64,000 bases of DNA, from the NCBI RefSeq assembly GCF_026212465.1, contig NC_080056.1, positions 11,788,241-11,852,240 on the forward strand. Direction: 5' to 3'. Shown one piece after another: positions 10,601 through 22,217 of this stretch. The translations under genes were made by a program, and so were the position numbers. Each line of letters begins with the position of its first letter. The first letter of the stretch is position 1. This stretch comes from Amaranthus tricolor. Lineage: Eukaryota > Streptophyta > Magnoliopsida > Caryophyllales > Amaranthaceae. The notes under the pieces are model-generated. The model worked only from the letters and a program-made list of their open reading frames with translations. It was not told where the DNA came from and searched no databases.

Positions 10601-13600
10601 ATAAAGACTGAAAATAAGAGGTGTTCAAAATTATGTAAAAATCAATATGAACATAAAACCCGATTTTGAACCGATCGAAAACACCTATTCGAAATCAACC
10701 TCATAACCCGTGTTATGAATGGTGTGACTTGAGTGCACATTTGATGTGTGCATTCATGTGTGACTCTTGGGTTTGGAATCCAATAAGTATGTTAATGTAG
10801 GTGTATTAAGTTGAGTCTTGATGATTGTGGTTTATGATGGATATTAAGAGTATGGATTAATGAGGTAATGAAGTATGAGTTATTCATGGGAGTTATAGGA
10901 CTTAATGAAGAAGTGTAAATGTTTAATTCAAGATGCTCTACGATGCAAAGTCGAGCAAAACTGTCAGAAGCTCACTGAAGTGTCGTTCGACCAGCTCGCT
11001 CGATCAAGCGAGCTTCAGAATGGGTCGAGCGAGCAGACAGAATGTAACCAGAAACTTCCTGTAGCCCATTCGATCGAGCGAGCCTCTACTTTGGTGGAGC
11101 GATGTCTCTGATGCTCCTAGGATGCTGTTTTTGACTCTTCAAGTTCTTGGGGATGTTTCATTATCATTTATTCATAGTTTTAATGTAATTAATGTTACTT
11201 AGTGAGATCTCTCCTATAAATAAAGAGCTATCATTCACACATTTTGAAATCATCCACAAAATACACCCTAAGCCAAACACTAGCCTATATCTCTTCTCTA
11301 TTGTAATTCTCCATATTTGAGAGTTCTTTGAACTCCTTTGATAATATAAGAGATACTACACACCGGAGGACGTAGCCTAGGTCGGGTGAACCTCGTTAAA
11401 TTTTTGTGTCGTTTTATTGCATTATTTTCTCCTACAAACATCGATATCATTGATAGCTTAATTTGTTTGTCACAAAACCTTATACATTCGATCTTGGCAA
11501 TATTGGAGTTTGAAACACATTGTTCGAACTCTAATATAGCATCCTTCGTTTTCAACCCGAATGAACACCTTTATAGAAAATCAACTTGAATCATCACAAA
11601 AATTAAATTCAACAAATGGAGTTGAAACTTCTCAATAGTTATCCCTTTTGAAAAAAAATAAGTGTTTTTTACTATATTATCCGCGTACTAATTAAGTCTC
11701 CAAAAAATACTACTTATTAAAATTATGATAACAAAAATATAAACACACACGAAAAAAGGATGAATGCATTATCAAAGACAAAAAGTAGTGGCATTATAAC
11801 ATAAATTTATTAGTTTATTAAGAAATAGTTTTTCTATAATTATCCCTTTTGAAAAAAAATCAAATGTTTTTGAATCTATTATTCGCCTACTAAGTCTCCG
11901 AAAAAAAATACTACTTATTAAAATTATGATAACAAAAATATAAACACACATCCTAAAAGAGGATAAATGTAAAATTATAAAATATAAAAAGTAATGATAT
12001 TATAATATAAATTTAGTAGTCTATTAAAAAATATTTACTTACATTAGAATTTGTTCCCTTAATCTTATGTTATATTTTTGCACTGTTTATACTATATATC
12101 ATATATCAGTAAGGAGAGCCAAAATCAAAAATCCAAAGAATCACATTTTTGATGAGGGGGGCCGGGCCTTCCCTGGCCCCATGTGGCTTCGCCCATGTCC
12201 TCTCTTATTCATTCCCCTAAGTAACTTATTAGTCTTTCTTTTCAAATCAAATTTCCTTTGTAATTTCTACTAAGACTGTAATTTTGTTCCTTTAATTAGG
12301 CACCTATTGAAATACAACTTGGCTAAAATAGTGGATATAGTCGAAATTTAATAATGTCAAGGAACCAACTCAACCAAAAGCTTAAGCTTATGGTTGAAGC
12401 TCCAGGATATGTTATATACTCTAACACGCCCCCTCACACAAGAGCCCTTTGGGCTAGAAGTGTGGATGCAACACATATTCTCCTCATACATGGTGCTCAA
12501 TATTCCACTTTGAATGAGGGGTGGTTGAGATTCGAACCCGTGACCTTTTGTCACATTGGCTTCTGATACCATGTCAAGGAACCAACTCAACCAAAAGCTT
12601 AAGCTTATGGTTGAAGCCCCAGGATATGTTATATACTCTAACAAATAAAACACCTTAAACCTTGTGTTATTGTTGCTTGTGGTATAAAAGGTAGAGAAGA
12701 ATGCAATGGTGATTTGGCATATTTATTTAGCTCATTGCCTACATCTTCAAACAATCTTCTTGCAATAGTATTGATTAAACACATCATCATCATCCTATTC
12801 AGTGTATCCCACTCATAGAAAAACTATAGACAGGGTCTGGAGAGAAAAGGACGGCGGGAACTCATACCTATAAAGAAAAGTGCGGCCAAAAGAGTCCTTC
12901 GGCTCGAGAAAAATAAAGAGACGTGATTACATGGGAAAGATAAATTAAATGTCTATAAATAAAATAAATAAGTAGAACCAACTAAAAAAAACTAAAAACT
13001 AACAATGAAAGAAACGAAAAAAGTAAGAGGAAAAGAACACTAAAAGGTAATTTAAGAGAATATCAGAAATCTAAAACATGGATATGACACCTTTAACTAT
13101 CCCTATTTCTAGTTAGGTGCTCAAAGAAGTTTAACTCATAAAAGTCAAACTTACACTAATTTACATATAGTGGTTATAATCATTTTAATCACTCACAGCG
13201 TCAATTTCCAATAATTTTCATGGGAATTGACAACCATAAGTCACATATATTATGGAATAACGAAGTACCCTTTTTATTTTTATAGTAAATTAAGTCTATA
13301 TCATAATGGTTAGGAAGAATAGACCGTCGTTTTTTGTTTCAATAAGTAATAAAGGGATAACAAACATTAGAAAAGCATATCTACCGACAACAGATTGAAA
13401 TTTGATAGCAACCAACACATTCACATGATCAATATCAAGTTCACACGTAGGAATAGTCATTTTACAATTTTTATACTCTCATCTAATAAAAAGTAAGAAA
13501 AATTATCGGGAGTAATATAATTTTTTTACATATTTTCCTACAATAATACTAACTTTTGATTAATTATTAATAATACCAATTTAGGATATATTTCCGAGAA

Positions 13601-16600
13601 TATTCCTAACATACTAAAAATCAAACTATAGGAGATTATATGACAAAAAGATAGGTAAATTAGTTTATAAACTAAAGTTGGTATTATTCTAGAAAAATAT
13701 CATTTATGATTAATTAAAAGTTAATAATATTTTAGGGAAATTGATGAAATGTTGTATTATTTACGGTAATTTTTCCTAAAAAATATTTCATTTTTCTCTT
13801 CTATCATATTCACGATAAATATCCTATTTCTTAATTGGTTTCTTTATTCTTTATTTATATTCTTATCTATCTAACTATTTATATAATTATTATTAATATT
13901 TTTTTACTTACTTATTTTCTTAAAATCAATATCAAACAAAATACAACATTAGTAGTCGGTAGTTGGTCCTCATTACGTAATTCACCAACAAAAGAGCAAT
14001 CCAAACAAATTGCCGATACTACACGTACTTGTATAGTGGTACCTTAAGACCTAGCTTGTTTTGTATGTGGATTAATAATATATATTAATTTAATTTCTAA
14101 TTATTTTATTTTTTTACGTGATATTAGGGCCTAAAGCTAAATAACTAAGCTGGATAAAATAAAACATAATTATGGTATGGGACAATTTTATTATGAGACG
14201 CACCTTATATATAGTGTAAATAGAGCTAATATATATTATGAGTATACAAATACATGCTTTTAGACTGACCCACAAATAAACGATGTATCACAAAAATAGC
14301 TGGATAAATAATATTATTCATGTGAGATACTGTCTTTGGGTGAGATGACCTCAAACAATGAACTCATATTCTCATAGTATGTATTAGATGGAGTTATTTA
14401 ATACATATATGAGACGCGTCTCTCTTAGTGAGACCGTCTCTTACAACAATTTCCGTCATAAGATTGTAAGTGATCACTTTTAGGTTATGAGTCTTCTTTT
14501 TAAAACTAATGAAAGTACGTCAAAATTATAAATAATCATTTTAAAATAGTATATATAAATTGCCACTATGATAAAAATAGTCACGTTTGAGAATTTTTGC
14601 AACAAGATTTAAAATAGTAGGAAAAGAAGACTTACGTGCCAGCCTTGACGAGAATAATAATGCGACGACCACTATTTGATGGAGCTTTTTTAATAGCTTC
14701 AGTAAGAGTCTTAACAGTACCCGACCCATCTTGTGCAACAATAATATCCGCTTGTATACTTCGGGTCGGACTTCCCAATAGCTCTCTTTCGGATCTTGAC
14801 ATCCATTTAGGAAACCCAGAATTATCCGGGTCGATCTCTTGTTCGAATCCTAATAACCTCCTATTTTGAATTGGCGTACCTGCTAAGTCATCAATTTTAT
14901 GACTAGCCGAATATATAGCTAGGCAGTTACTAACAAGCTCGGACAAATCTTGTAATCTTTGGACCATTTTATATTTGATGGTCCCACCCACGTTGTTCAA
15001 TCCCTCGGTACACGTGTCTTGGTTTGTCATGGCCCCACTTAGCCATGTCATCACATCTTGCTTTGACTTAGACCCTCTCTAGTAAATTATTATTCCAAAA
15101 TTTCAAAGTTAGAATTTCATTTTGTGGCCCTTCATGCACTAATAAAGCAAAAACATATACGGGCCTACTATTTCTTTTGTGGTTGAAATAGAAAATAATT
15201 ATCAATTTTTTTTGGCTTTGTTTTAAAGCAAAATCTTAGCCTAATAAGTGTACTTTTTTTATCAATTAGAGTATGAAAATTACAATATGAGATTTTATTA
15301 AGGAAAATTACCTAAAATAATTTAATTTTTTCATGATTTTCTTATAATAATTCCACCTATTGATTAACCATGAATAATCCCGACTTTATGGGATATTTGC
15401 CTAGAGTAAACTCGAGTAATCGGATAACCTACTATAGCAAATTTTAATTTTTTTTAAAAAAGATAAATTCAAATAAAATGTAGAAATAAAGTTAAAAAAA
15501 ATGTTAAATTATTTCTAGAATTTTTATGTAAAAATTATTTCTAGAATTTTTTATGTAAAATTTTTTCAATTTTTCTCTAACTTTATGCTGATTTTTAATT
15601 TACTTTTTGGAGAATTTCCTATTATAGTAGGTTATTCGGTTACTCGAGTTTATTCTAAGAAAATACCTCATAAAGTTGAGATTATTCATAATTAATCAAT
15701 ACATGGGATTATTATGAGAAAATCATGATAAAGTTGGATTATTTTAGGTAATTTTTCATTTTAATTAGATCATTTTTCTTTCTATGAAAAGAAGAAGAAA
15801 ACATTATCATCATACTCAGTGTATTCCGCTCATTAAAAACTATAGTCAGAGTCTGAAAAGAAAAAAAAACGACAACACATATCCATAGAAAAGAGTACGG
15901 TCAAAGATTGTAGTTTTTCTTTCTATGAAAATAAGAAGGAATATTATTCCTTAAAGAGAGTGTAAAGAAGTAAGTCGAAATAGATTTAGGTTTGTGGCCT
16001 CCCACTATCCCTTTATTATTCTCTCTCCCCAAAAAGCCATACGGTGATAGCAAATTATTTATTTATTTTTATATTTAATTTTTTATATTACAGTTATAAT
16101 TAAATAATTTAGAAAAGGAACAGAAACCACAAATATTCCCTACATATTTCTTGATTTTGTCAATAAATTTAATGTTGCACAAGACTTTTACTATCTAATA
16201 ATTCAATCAACAAGTAGCTAGTATATGTATTTTTTAATTATAATTCTAAGAATTTCACGGTTAAATCAATACGAGGAATCCATCATAATAGGAATTATAA
16301 GGAGATTACAAAAACTTTACTCATACTAATTGATAGTAATGAAAACTATCTATAGTATAAATTTTCAAGAAATGTAATAAATCATTCTCATGATAACTAA
16401 AGCTTTAAGTATAAAAATGTTATTTTTTTCCTTCACAATTTTCATTATTATTTGATACTATATTTTCAAATTGTAGTGCATTTGAATATATAAATTTTGT
16501 AAAAAAAATAAATTGATTGAATAAGAACTATAATCATTATACTTTCAAATATTTTCCTATCAAAATTACACTAAATTTTAGTAACCATCAAGTACTATTT

Positions 16601-18508
16601 AATATCGACTATGTTAATGTAATAATGTTAATCCATTTTTGTTATTCACCTTTTTTTTAGGTGAAAATCTTCTTTTTTATCAGAAATGTATGCAATAGAT
16701 AGGACATTCCCTCAAATTCAAAGTTAAAGTTTCATTTGCTTTGTGAATATTATTTACATTTCACTCCTACTTCCTTATTTTTCATATATTCTTTTCAAAT
16801 AGTATTTAAGAATTTTATTGTGAAACTTTAACTATTATTTTTTATCAATCTACATAAAAAAACATATTCGTTTGGAATCTTGACAGCTTTGTCTCAATAT
16901 AAACTTTTTAAATATCAAATTTTTTTAGAAAAAATTCATAATTAAATTATTTAACTTTTATGCTTGTATTGGAATCCGCAAGAAAAAGTAATTGGAGGAA
17001 GAAATAAAAAAAGAGGGAGTAATTTGTATTTAATTTTAATCTATAAGTTCAAATATAGTCAAATGGGATCATATTTTTTTGCCCAATGTAAAAAATTATC
17101 AATATCAACTTTTTATAATTAATCAGAAATATTATGAATTGTATTAATACATTATTAAAGCGTGCGAAACGCAAATAAGAAATTAACTCTGCATTACAGA
17201 AAACATTTTTTAAAATTAATTTGTAAAGCATGAGTCCATGACATATCATCGACTATTCAAAATTGATTAGAAGTGAACTCAATTTAACCAATTTGAAGTG
17301 AATTATAGTACACTTCTATATCTCACACAACGAATATTCTTATGTTTTTTGGAGAATATATATATAGTATCTATAAGCTACTACTTTGCAATAATTGCCA
17401 CAAGTATTTACGTACGTATTTTAATTATAGTATATTATCCAAAGAAGACGTATATACTATATAGTATAATTAGTAGATACATTATTATTCGACAATGCAA
17501 GAAAACTCCACGTACTCTAGATGATCAATGTTGTTCAATCATTACACGTATTATCTTTAATTTGCAATGTATACACCACGTATTATATTATGTATACACC
17601 AAGAACTATAAAATTAATTATCTTTAATTTGCAATGTGACCCAAACAGTATTATTGCTTGTACTGTTACTACATAGGAGTTAAAAGTTAAAAACTTTCAA
17701 TATAGTGTTCTTAATAAACATAAATAGTATATAATTTTTCTTTAAGTCAGTATATCCGTAATTATAATAATTATTGTTTAAAATACTATTATTAATATTG
17801 TATAAATCGATGTATTAATTATTTTTATTTTTTAGAAATCATCCAATGTAAATAATAGTTAGCACATTTAAATTATATTGGAGTATTAATTATATGATAT
17901 TTATTTAATGCTATTATGACAGTGGAAAGTATATATTAACCATATAGACTGACCTGGAACATGTTACCACCAGTGCTAGTACCCGCCTCTTCCACCGACA
18001 ACGTCATTTCAGCAATGGAGGATAACGATCGTACTAGCAAGTCAACAGAATCATCCAACAACTCCAAACAATCATCGTACGCCGACCTCGTTAGCTTATC
18101 CATTTTCAAGTTCCTTATTTCTGTAGAAGCTGACAACGCCACCCCGAACTTAAGCAGCGTCATGTTCACCGAAATGTGGGCCACCTTAAGGATGTCCCTT
18201 GCTTCCATCACTCCAGGGAAGTTTTTCAGCGAGGATAGGCAGAGTTCTGGGTACCGGGTGAGTCGACAGGATTCCCGGATTACCCTTGTCGTGCCGTGGC
18301 TCGGAAAGGGCTCATTACGGGGCTGTCTCATGGATTTTGCTGCTGCTACGATTCCGCAAGCAGCAGCAACAATGAGGAGAGCCCCGGTGAGAAAGAGGAT
18401 AAGGCGGCAAGCTCGAGTTCGGGTTGGGGGATTTGAGGTATTAAGTGGGTTTGGGTCGGTGATCCGGGTTGAGGCTGTTTGGTTTAGGCGGCCATAGGAT
18501 GTGTTCAT
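7692..18508 (-). CDS. Type-I pectinesterase (PMEI pro-domain plus pectin methylesterase)
   Basis: Four exons on the - strand: 18508-17954, 15078-14636, 9429-9290 and 8389-7692, all with GT-AG borders and consistent phase, giving 611 residues. The enzyme de-esterifies homogalacturonan in the cell wall. Residues ~32-60 form a signal-anchor. The PMEI domain follows (~75-245, conserved cysteines, LLDDSVD), then the RRLL processing site at 258-261. The catalytic domain has GTYEE, QAVAL (Q403), YQDTL (Q425, D426), DFIFG (D447) and LGRPW (R515), so every catalytic residue known for plant PMEs is present. It ends GVSYQSGLSE-TAA. The family resembles the Arabidopsis PME34/PME61 group. Exon 1 carries M18508 as its first ATG. 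The introns are 2875, 5206 and 900 bp, enlarged by several transposons, yet splice sites and frames are intact, so I expect a functional gene. Confidence 0.92.
8474..8796. mobile_element. Foldback MITE in pectinesterase intron 3
   Basis: The ends are imperfect inverted repeats: the left begins TTATGTTTGAATAGAG and the right ends TCTATCCAAACATAA. The left half is purine-rich and the right half pyrimidine-rich, so the ~323 bp folds almost end to end. TA-like flanks fit, but no unambiguous target duplication is visible. A related copy lies at 10128-10478. It has no coding capacity. Confidence 0.7.
10128..10478. mobile_element. Second MITE of the same purine/pyrimidine foldback family, intron 2
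   Basis: The left end CTGCGTTTGAAGGGAAGG pairs with a right end CTATCTAAACATAATG. The left half contains GGAAAGG-type tracts repeated around AGAATCCCTTGATTAGA, and the right half is their pyrimidine complement. Ends and body resemble the element at 8474-8796 but are more decayed. It stops ~18 bp before the hAT-like element. Confidence 0.6.
10711..11614 (+). mobile_element. LTR-like sequence nested in the hAT-like element (possible solo copia LTR)
   Basis: It begins TGTTATGAATGG and ends near AATTCAACA. It has a late leader typical of copia LTRs: a TATAAATA box at 11215-11222, then a segment with ACACCGGAGGACGTAGCC and GGTGAACCTCGTTAAAT before the end. A 20-bp GCTCGCTCGATCAAGCGAGC palindrome lies near 10993, with a related GATCGAGCGAGCC at 11073. 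No matching target duplication was found, so the borders are provisional. Confidence 0.45.
11637..12050 (+). repeat. Tandem duplication of a ~195-bp unit
   Basis: Two head-to-tail copies (about 11637-11830 and 11831-12050) share blocks such as TTATCCCTTTTGAAAAAAAA, TACTACTTATTAAAATTATG and AACAAAAATATAAACACAC. They differ by small indels and substitutions, so the duplication is not recent. It has no coding potential and lies inside the hAT-like element. Confidence 0.75.
12355..12643 (-). mobile_element. TRIM (terminal-repeat retrotransposon in miniature), complete
   Basis: Two 72-bp direct repeats, 12355-12426 and 12572-12643, differ at one position seen (CTCC/CCCC). A perfect 5-bp duplication AATAA flanks them (12350-12354 and 12644-12648). 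Read on the - strand each repeat starts TGTTAGAG and ends CTTGACA. A TGGTATCAGAAGCC primer-binding site (initiator Met-tRNA type) follows the first LTR, and a GAGGGGGCG purine tract precedes the second. The internal region is 145 bp without a gene, so it depends on other elements for mobility. Confidence 0.9.
12781..12909 (-). mobile_element. SINE-like dispersed repeat, copy 1 (intron 2)
   Basis: On the - strand it reads CTCGAGCCGAAGGACTCTT, then GGCCGCACTTTTC, a GGTATGAGTTCCCGCC block, CAGACCCTGTCTATAG, and ends in an ATG-type short tandem tail (CATCATCATCAT on +). The same order of blocks occurs at 15800-15913 and 40621-40750. The tail and the target duplication of copy 2 point to a SINE; I cannot name the family. 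Confidence 0.6.
13525..13780. mobile_element. Foldback element, decayed (intron 2)
   Basis: The left arm (CCTACAATAATACTAACTTTTGATTAAT, given here in part) pairs imperfectly with the complement of the right arm around 13710-13770 (ATTAATTAAAAGTTAATAATATTTTAGGG region). The arms share phrases with the better preserved foldback at 15301-15757. Borders are approximate and no target duplication was found. Confidence 0.4.
15301..15757. mobile_element. Long-arm foldback MITE in pectinesterase intron 1
   Basis: Sequence from 15301 (GGAAAATTACCTAAAATAAT) is the imperfect reverse complement of sequence ending at 15757 (ATTATTTTAGGTAATTTTTC). Pairing continues inward for ~170 bp, including CATGATTTTC/GAAAATCATG, GATTAACCATGAATAAT/ATTATTCATAATTAATC and AACCTACTATAG/TATAGTAGGTT. 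It has a ~100-bp AT-rich centre with no coding capacity. Related half-arms occur at 5740-5840, 13525-13780 and 41080-41230. Confidence 0.75.
15800..15913 (-). mobile_element. SINE-like repeat, copy 2, with long target-site duplication (intron 1)
   Basis: It has the same block order as the copy at 12781-12909, more decayed. The flanks 15773-15799 and 15914-15940 are a near-perfect direct repeat of about 27 bp starting TTTTTCTTTCTATGAAAA, with two mismatches. Long variable duplications like this are made by target-primed reverse transcription, which supports the SINE call. Confidence 0.7.
15941..17953. other. Remainder of pectinesterase intron 1, AT-rich
   Basis: AT-rich sequence without a supported gene. 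Small frames such as that at 17298-17627 have the composition of random AT-rich DNA. No element ends were recognised here. Confidence 0.6.
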
Positions 18509-20320
18509 TTTGCTGTTTTTGGGGTTCCGATTTGGGTTCGGGCCTGGGTTCGGGTTTGAGAAGAGAGTGTGATGTTAAGGAGCGGAAGAAGGGGGGATTA
18601 ATAGGAATATGAGGAGGTGGGTGTGAAGTCTTGTCTAAGGGGGGATTGATACAACTAACTAGCTGTTTTCTACTCTACTAAAGAATGGAAATAGCGGTGG
18701 ATAATGTTGAAACTAGTAGAATTTTCTAATAATATGGTATTCCTTTAAAAGCCAATACAAAAAATAAGTACTTTTTTTGCTGGGCACATAATTAGATAGA
18801 AAATTTGTCAACTAAATGCTTTATTTATTTGTATTTATGTGCCTTGAAGCACTATTATATATAAGCTAAATTTTGTCTAATGATATGATTAGTATAGTAA
18901 TAACTTTCTTTAATGGATTTATGATCAATTTAATCATTTCTCATCATGTTTAAAGTACAACTGATCGACTACAAGTATAAGTAAATATGTAGTGTAATAA
19001 ATGCATTACAAGAAAATTATTTTAAAGGGCTGGCGAAAATAGAAAATTGTGAAATATACTTTATTTTTCGGTATTTAAATTTTAGTGGCTTTTTGATGGG
19101 GTATGTATTCAGTTTACGGTGGTATATACATATTATCAATACTTTAATGGTTTCATTAGATCTTCATATAATATCAACTTATATAAACTTTATAGTCATT
19201 ACATGGACTTCTCACCCTCAATCTAACGTAACACACAAAGTACACTTATTAATTCGAGTTAGTCGTGCGAGACCATCTCAGTATGAGTATGAGATGGATA
19301 GCTCAATCAATCCTAAATTAATTTTTTTTAATATGCATTCAATAGTTGATCTATTTAAGGTTACAATAGATATTTATAAAGTTAATTTTTTAATTGGTCA
19401 TTTTAACATCTGAATTGATTATTTTTATATCAAAATTAAAATTTTTTATAACAAAACAATCATAAACTCTTGATCATTTCCATAAAACATTTATGTTATT
19501 GATCATTTTAAGGTCTGAATTGATCATTTCTAGATCAAAATTGAAATTTTATAACAAAGCAACCCTTGAACTCTTGATCATTTCCAAGAGTATTCAACGA
19601 AACATTTGGTAAAAAATAACTCGAGATCTACACTTTCTCCGCCTTCACATCAAGGGTATGCATACAATACACCTACAGCTTTATCTTCAAGTCCATTATG
19701 AACAAAAATTATTGAAGAAAAAGCAATATCACTAATATTATTGATCGATGATTAAAGAGTACAAGTACTCTTATGTTTCATTAGAACCATCATGTTACAT
19801 AGAATAAGAGTACTTGTATTGTGCAATATATTAACACTATTATTGATAGTGTTATTGAACATGTATTTATTGTTTGAAATTCATTCATAGAATAATAGAA
19901 TAATACTTCACCATTTTATTAACTTAAATTGTTCTGAAATTCTGAAAACAGAATTATATTTAGGTAGAAATTGATCAGTTTAATGTCAAAATTAATCACT
20001 TATAGGTCAAAATTGAAAATTTTTATTTTAATTAATCACTTAATTGATCTGTTTAAAGAGTACAAGGTTTACCCTAGGTTGAAATCGATACCTTTTAGGT
20101 CAAAATTGATAAATGTCCAAAATAATGAAAAAAAAAGAGTAAAAGCATGTGAGGCTGCTACACATGCGAATTGAGTTGATCCAAATTTATGGTCTCATAA
20201 TAAGACCATCTCTGCCAAATTTTTATGTATTAATTAAGATTTCTCTTAATCGAAAGGGTAAGTTATCAAGGTTACTATTCTATATATAATAATGATCAGA
20301 TACAGTAATTATTTAGTACA
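18509..20320. other. Upstream (promoter-side) region of the pectinesterase gene, repeats
   Basis: It begins with the pectinesterase 5'UTR on the - strand. A TATATATAA-like box on the - strand at ~18853-18862 is one possible core promoter, though it implies a ~320-nt leader. Further out there is a local duplication (19414-19500 against 19510-19600, sharing ATAACAAA, AAACTCTTGATCATTTCC) and repeated TAGGTCAAAATTGA phrases at 19975-20115. No gene was found. Confidence 0.5.
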
Positions 20321-20321
20321 T

Positions 20322-20322
20322 C

Positions 20323-20370
<48 letters not shown>
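20322..20370. repeat. (TAA)n microsatellite
   Basis: About 16 uninterrupted TAA units, followed by a TGATAATAG variant. Confidence 0.95.
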
Positions 20371-20373
<3 letters not shown>

Positions 20374-22167
20374 TAATAGTAATTATTTTCAGTTAGCATC
20401 GAAATAACAAGAGCTTGTTATTAAAGGAGGGGGTTTGATGGTAGTAGTGATGGTGTTGGGGTGGGAAATAGTGGTGATTAGGGAGGATTAGTGAGAGTTT
20501 GGGAAAAAAGGGTTTAATAAGGGGTAATTAGATAATTAGGTTAGATTAATGAATTTAATTAAAAGTTAAATGTTATTTACCTTGGTCAACGATCATTTAG
20601 CAGGTCATCCAATGAAGTGACTATATCAATGTCGTGTTTGGTAATTTGAAGGCTATTGTTTGTAATAAAAAAACTTCGAGACTGTTTATTTTAAAATGAC
20701 TAAAGTTCAAGACTGTAGTTGGTGATTAATACAAAAAATTAAAAGAAAGTTAGTGGAAACAATATGGGACCACAGCAAATAAATTTTTTTTATTAAAATC
20801 ACTAATAAAAAATTATCATTTCGCGATATAAGATTCAGTGACATTATAAAAATGTCGTTGATTTTTGTTTTTGGTGTAATAATTATTGTTCTTATTTTAA
20901 GTTTCCCTATAAAGTGATTTAATGACACTTTATTTGACCTTTAGTGACATATGTAATTGTTACTATAGTCTATAATAATATTTATGATAAATGACATTAG
21001 ATCCTATGCTGCGAAAAACTTCAGTATGCTTTTTTTATTATGATGCTAAAGGGTCTAATAAATGTCACTAAATTCATTACATGTCAATAGAAACATAAAA
21101 TATTATTTAAATTAAATATACAAATCTCACTAAAGTATGTTATGTTGTAACGAGTTATTGAGAAACATGTGGGGGCCATAAAAGATATAAAAAAATTAAA
21201 ACGAAGTTAATAGAAGATATGTGGAGACTATAAGCATTATTAAAATATTAAAATGATAATGAACAAGATTATTTTTATCTAAAATTTTTGATATAAATAG
21301 ATAGGTTCTTTTTCGCAACAACAAATGGAACACCCCAAAATGATTATGGAAACGTATTTAAGGAACGAAAGATGTATATATAAAAATATAATAAGTATTA
21401 TGAAACAAATAAAAAAGAAAAGTGTAATAACTATTATAAAACTGAGGAAGTATTAATTGTAAAAACTTAGATAATGTAATTTATACCAAATGACAAAAAA
21501 TTTATAATAATTTATTGAATGTGATCAAATTTTTTCAATAAAGGATAAAAAAAAAAATTTCATTCTAAAGGTTTGAGCTTTAGGAAGTTGTCTTCAAAGT
21601 CTGGTTTAAATATACGATCTTTACATGACTTATTTTTCTAAAGGTTCAACCTTTTATTTATCCATTAAAGATCTAATTTTTGCATGATCTTTTCTTTTAA
21701 AGGTCTAAATGACGTCTAAGCTGTTGCGGAGCCACGTTGATAGTTTTTAGTTGGTGTTACAGTAGGAATTTTCGACCGGGGAAGAAAAAGGGTGGGAGCA
21801 ACGCAAAAGGCAGGAAAAGCGGTGACGTAGAGAAAGATATAACATGTTCAATGACAAAGTATTAAGAAGGTTTAGAAGAAAAAGTCTTGCAAAAATCAAA
21901 CCTTTAAGAAGAATCTTATCAAAGTCTATCTTTATAGCGTCAGAAGGATGAGTAGGATTTTTTTTAATTTTATTTTGTTACTATATGTATTTAAAAGATA
22001 CTATGTTATAAAGTAAAAATATTTAAAAAATCTATGTCGTGGTCACTTTTCTGTGTGACATAGTTATTTTTACAATTATCTATTTTTGGCTCAATTGTGA
22101 CCATAGATTTTTTATTTTAGTGAAATTAAGGGTGTAGATACCTTTATACCCTTCTTATTGGATCCCT

Positions 22168-22217
<50 letters not shown>

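Larger units (their letters stand above)
10496..12197. mobile_element. Non-autonomous hAT-like element in pectinesterase intron 2
   Basis: Terminal inverted repeats CAGGGGCGAAGCC (10496-10508) and GGCTTCGCCCATG (12185-12197) match at 12 of 13 positions. They are flanked by an 8-bp duplication with one mismatch: TCCTCCCT at 10488-10495 and TCCTCTCT at 12198-12205. An 8-bp duplication and CAGGG-type ends are hallmarks of hAT transposons. A subterminal GGGGGGCC block occurs at both ends. No transposase is present; the interior holds an LTR-like insertion (~10711-11614) and a tandem duplication (11637-12050). Confidence 0.75.

Noticed and set aside
17298..17627. 109-codon frame in pectinesterase intron 1
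   Set aside because: Composition is that of random AT-rich DNA and no motif is present.
17961..18497. 178-codon + strand frame opposite pectinesterase exon 1
   Set aside because: Antisense shadow of the PMEI exon, whose - strand frame has clear family motifs and splice sites.
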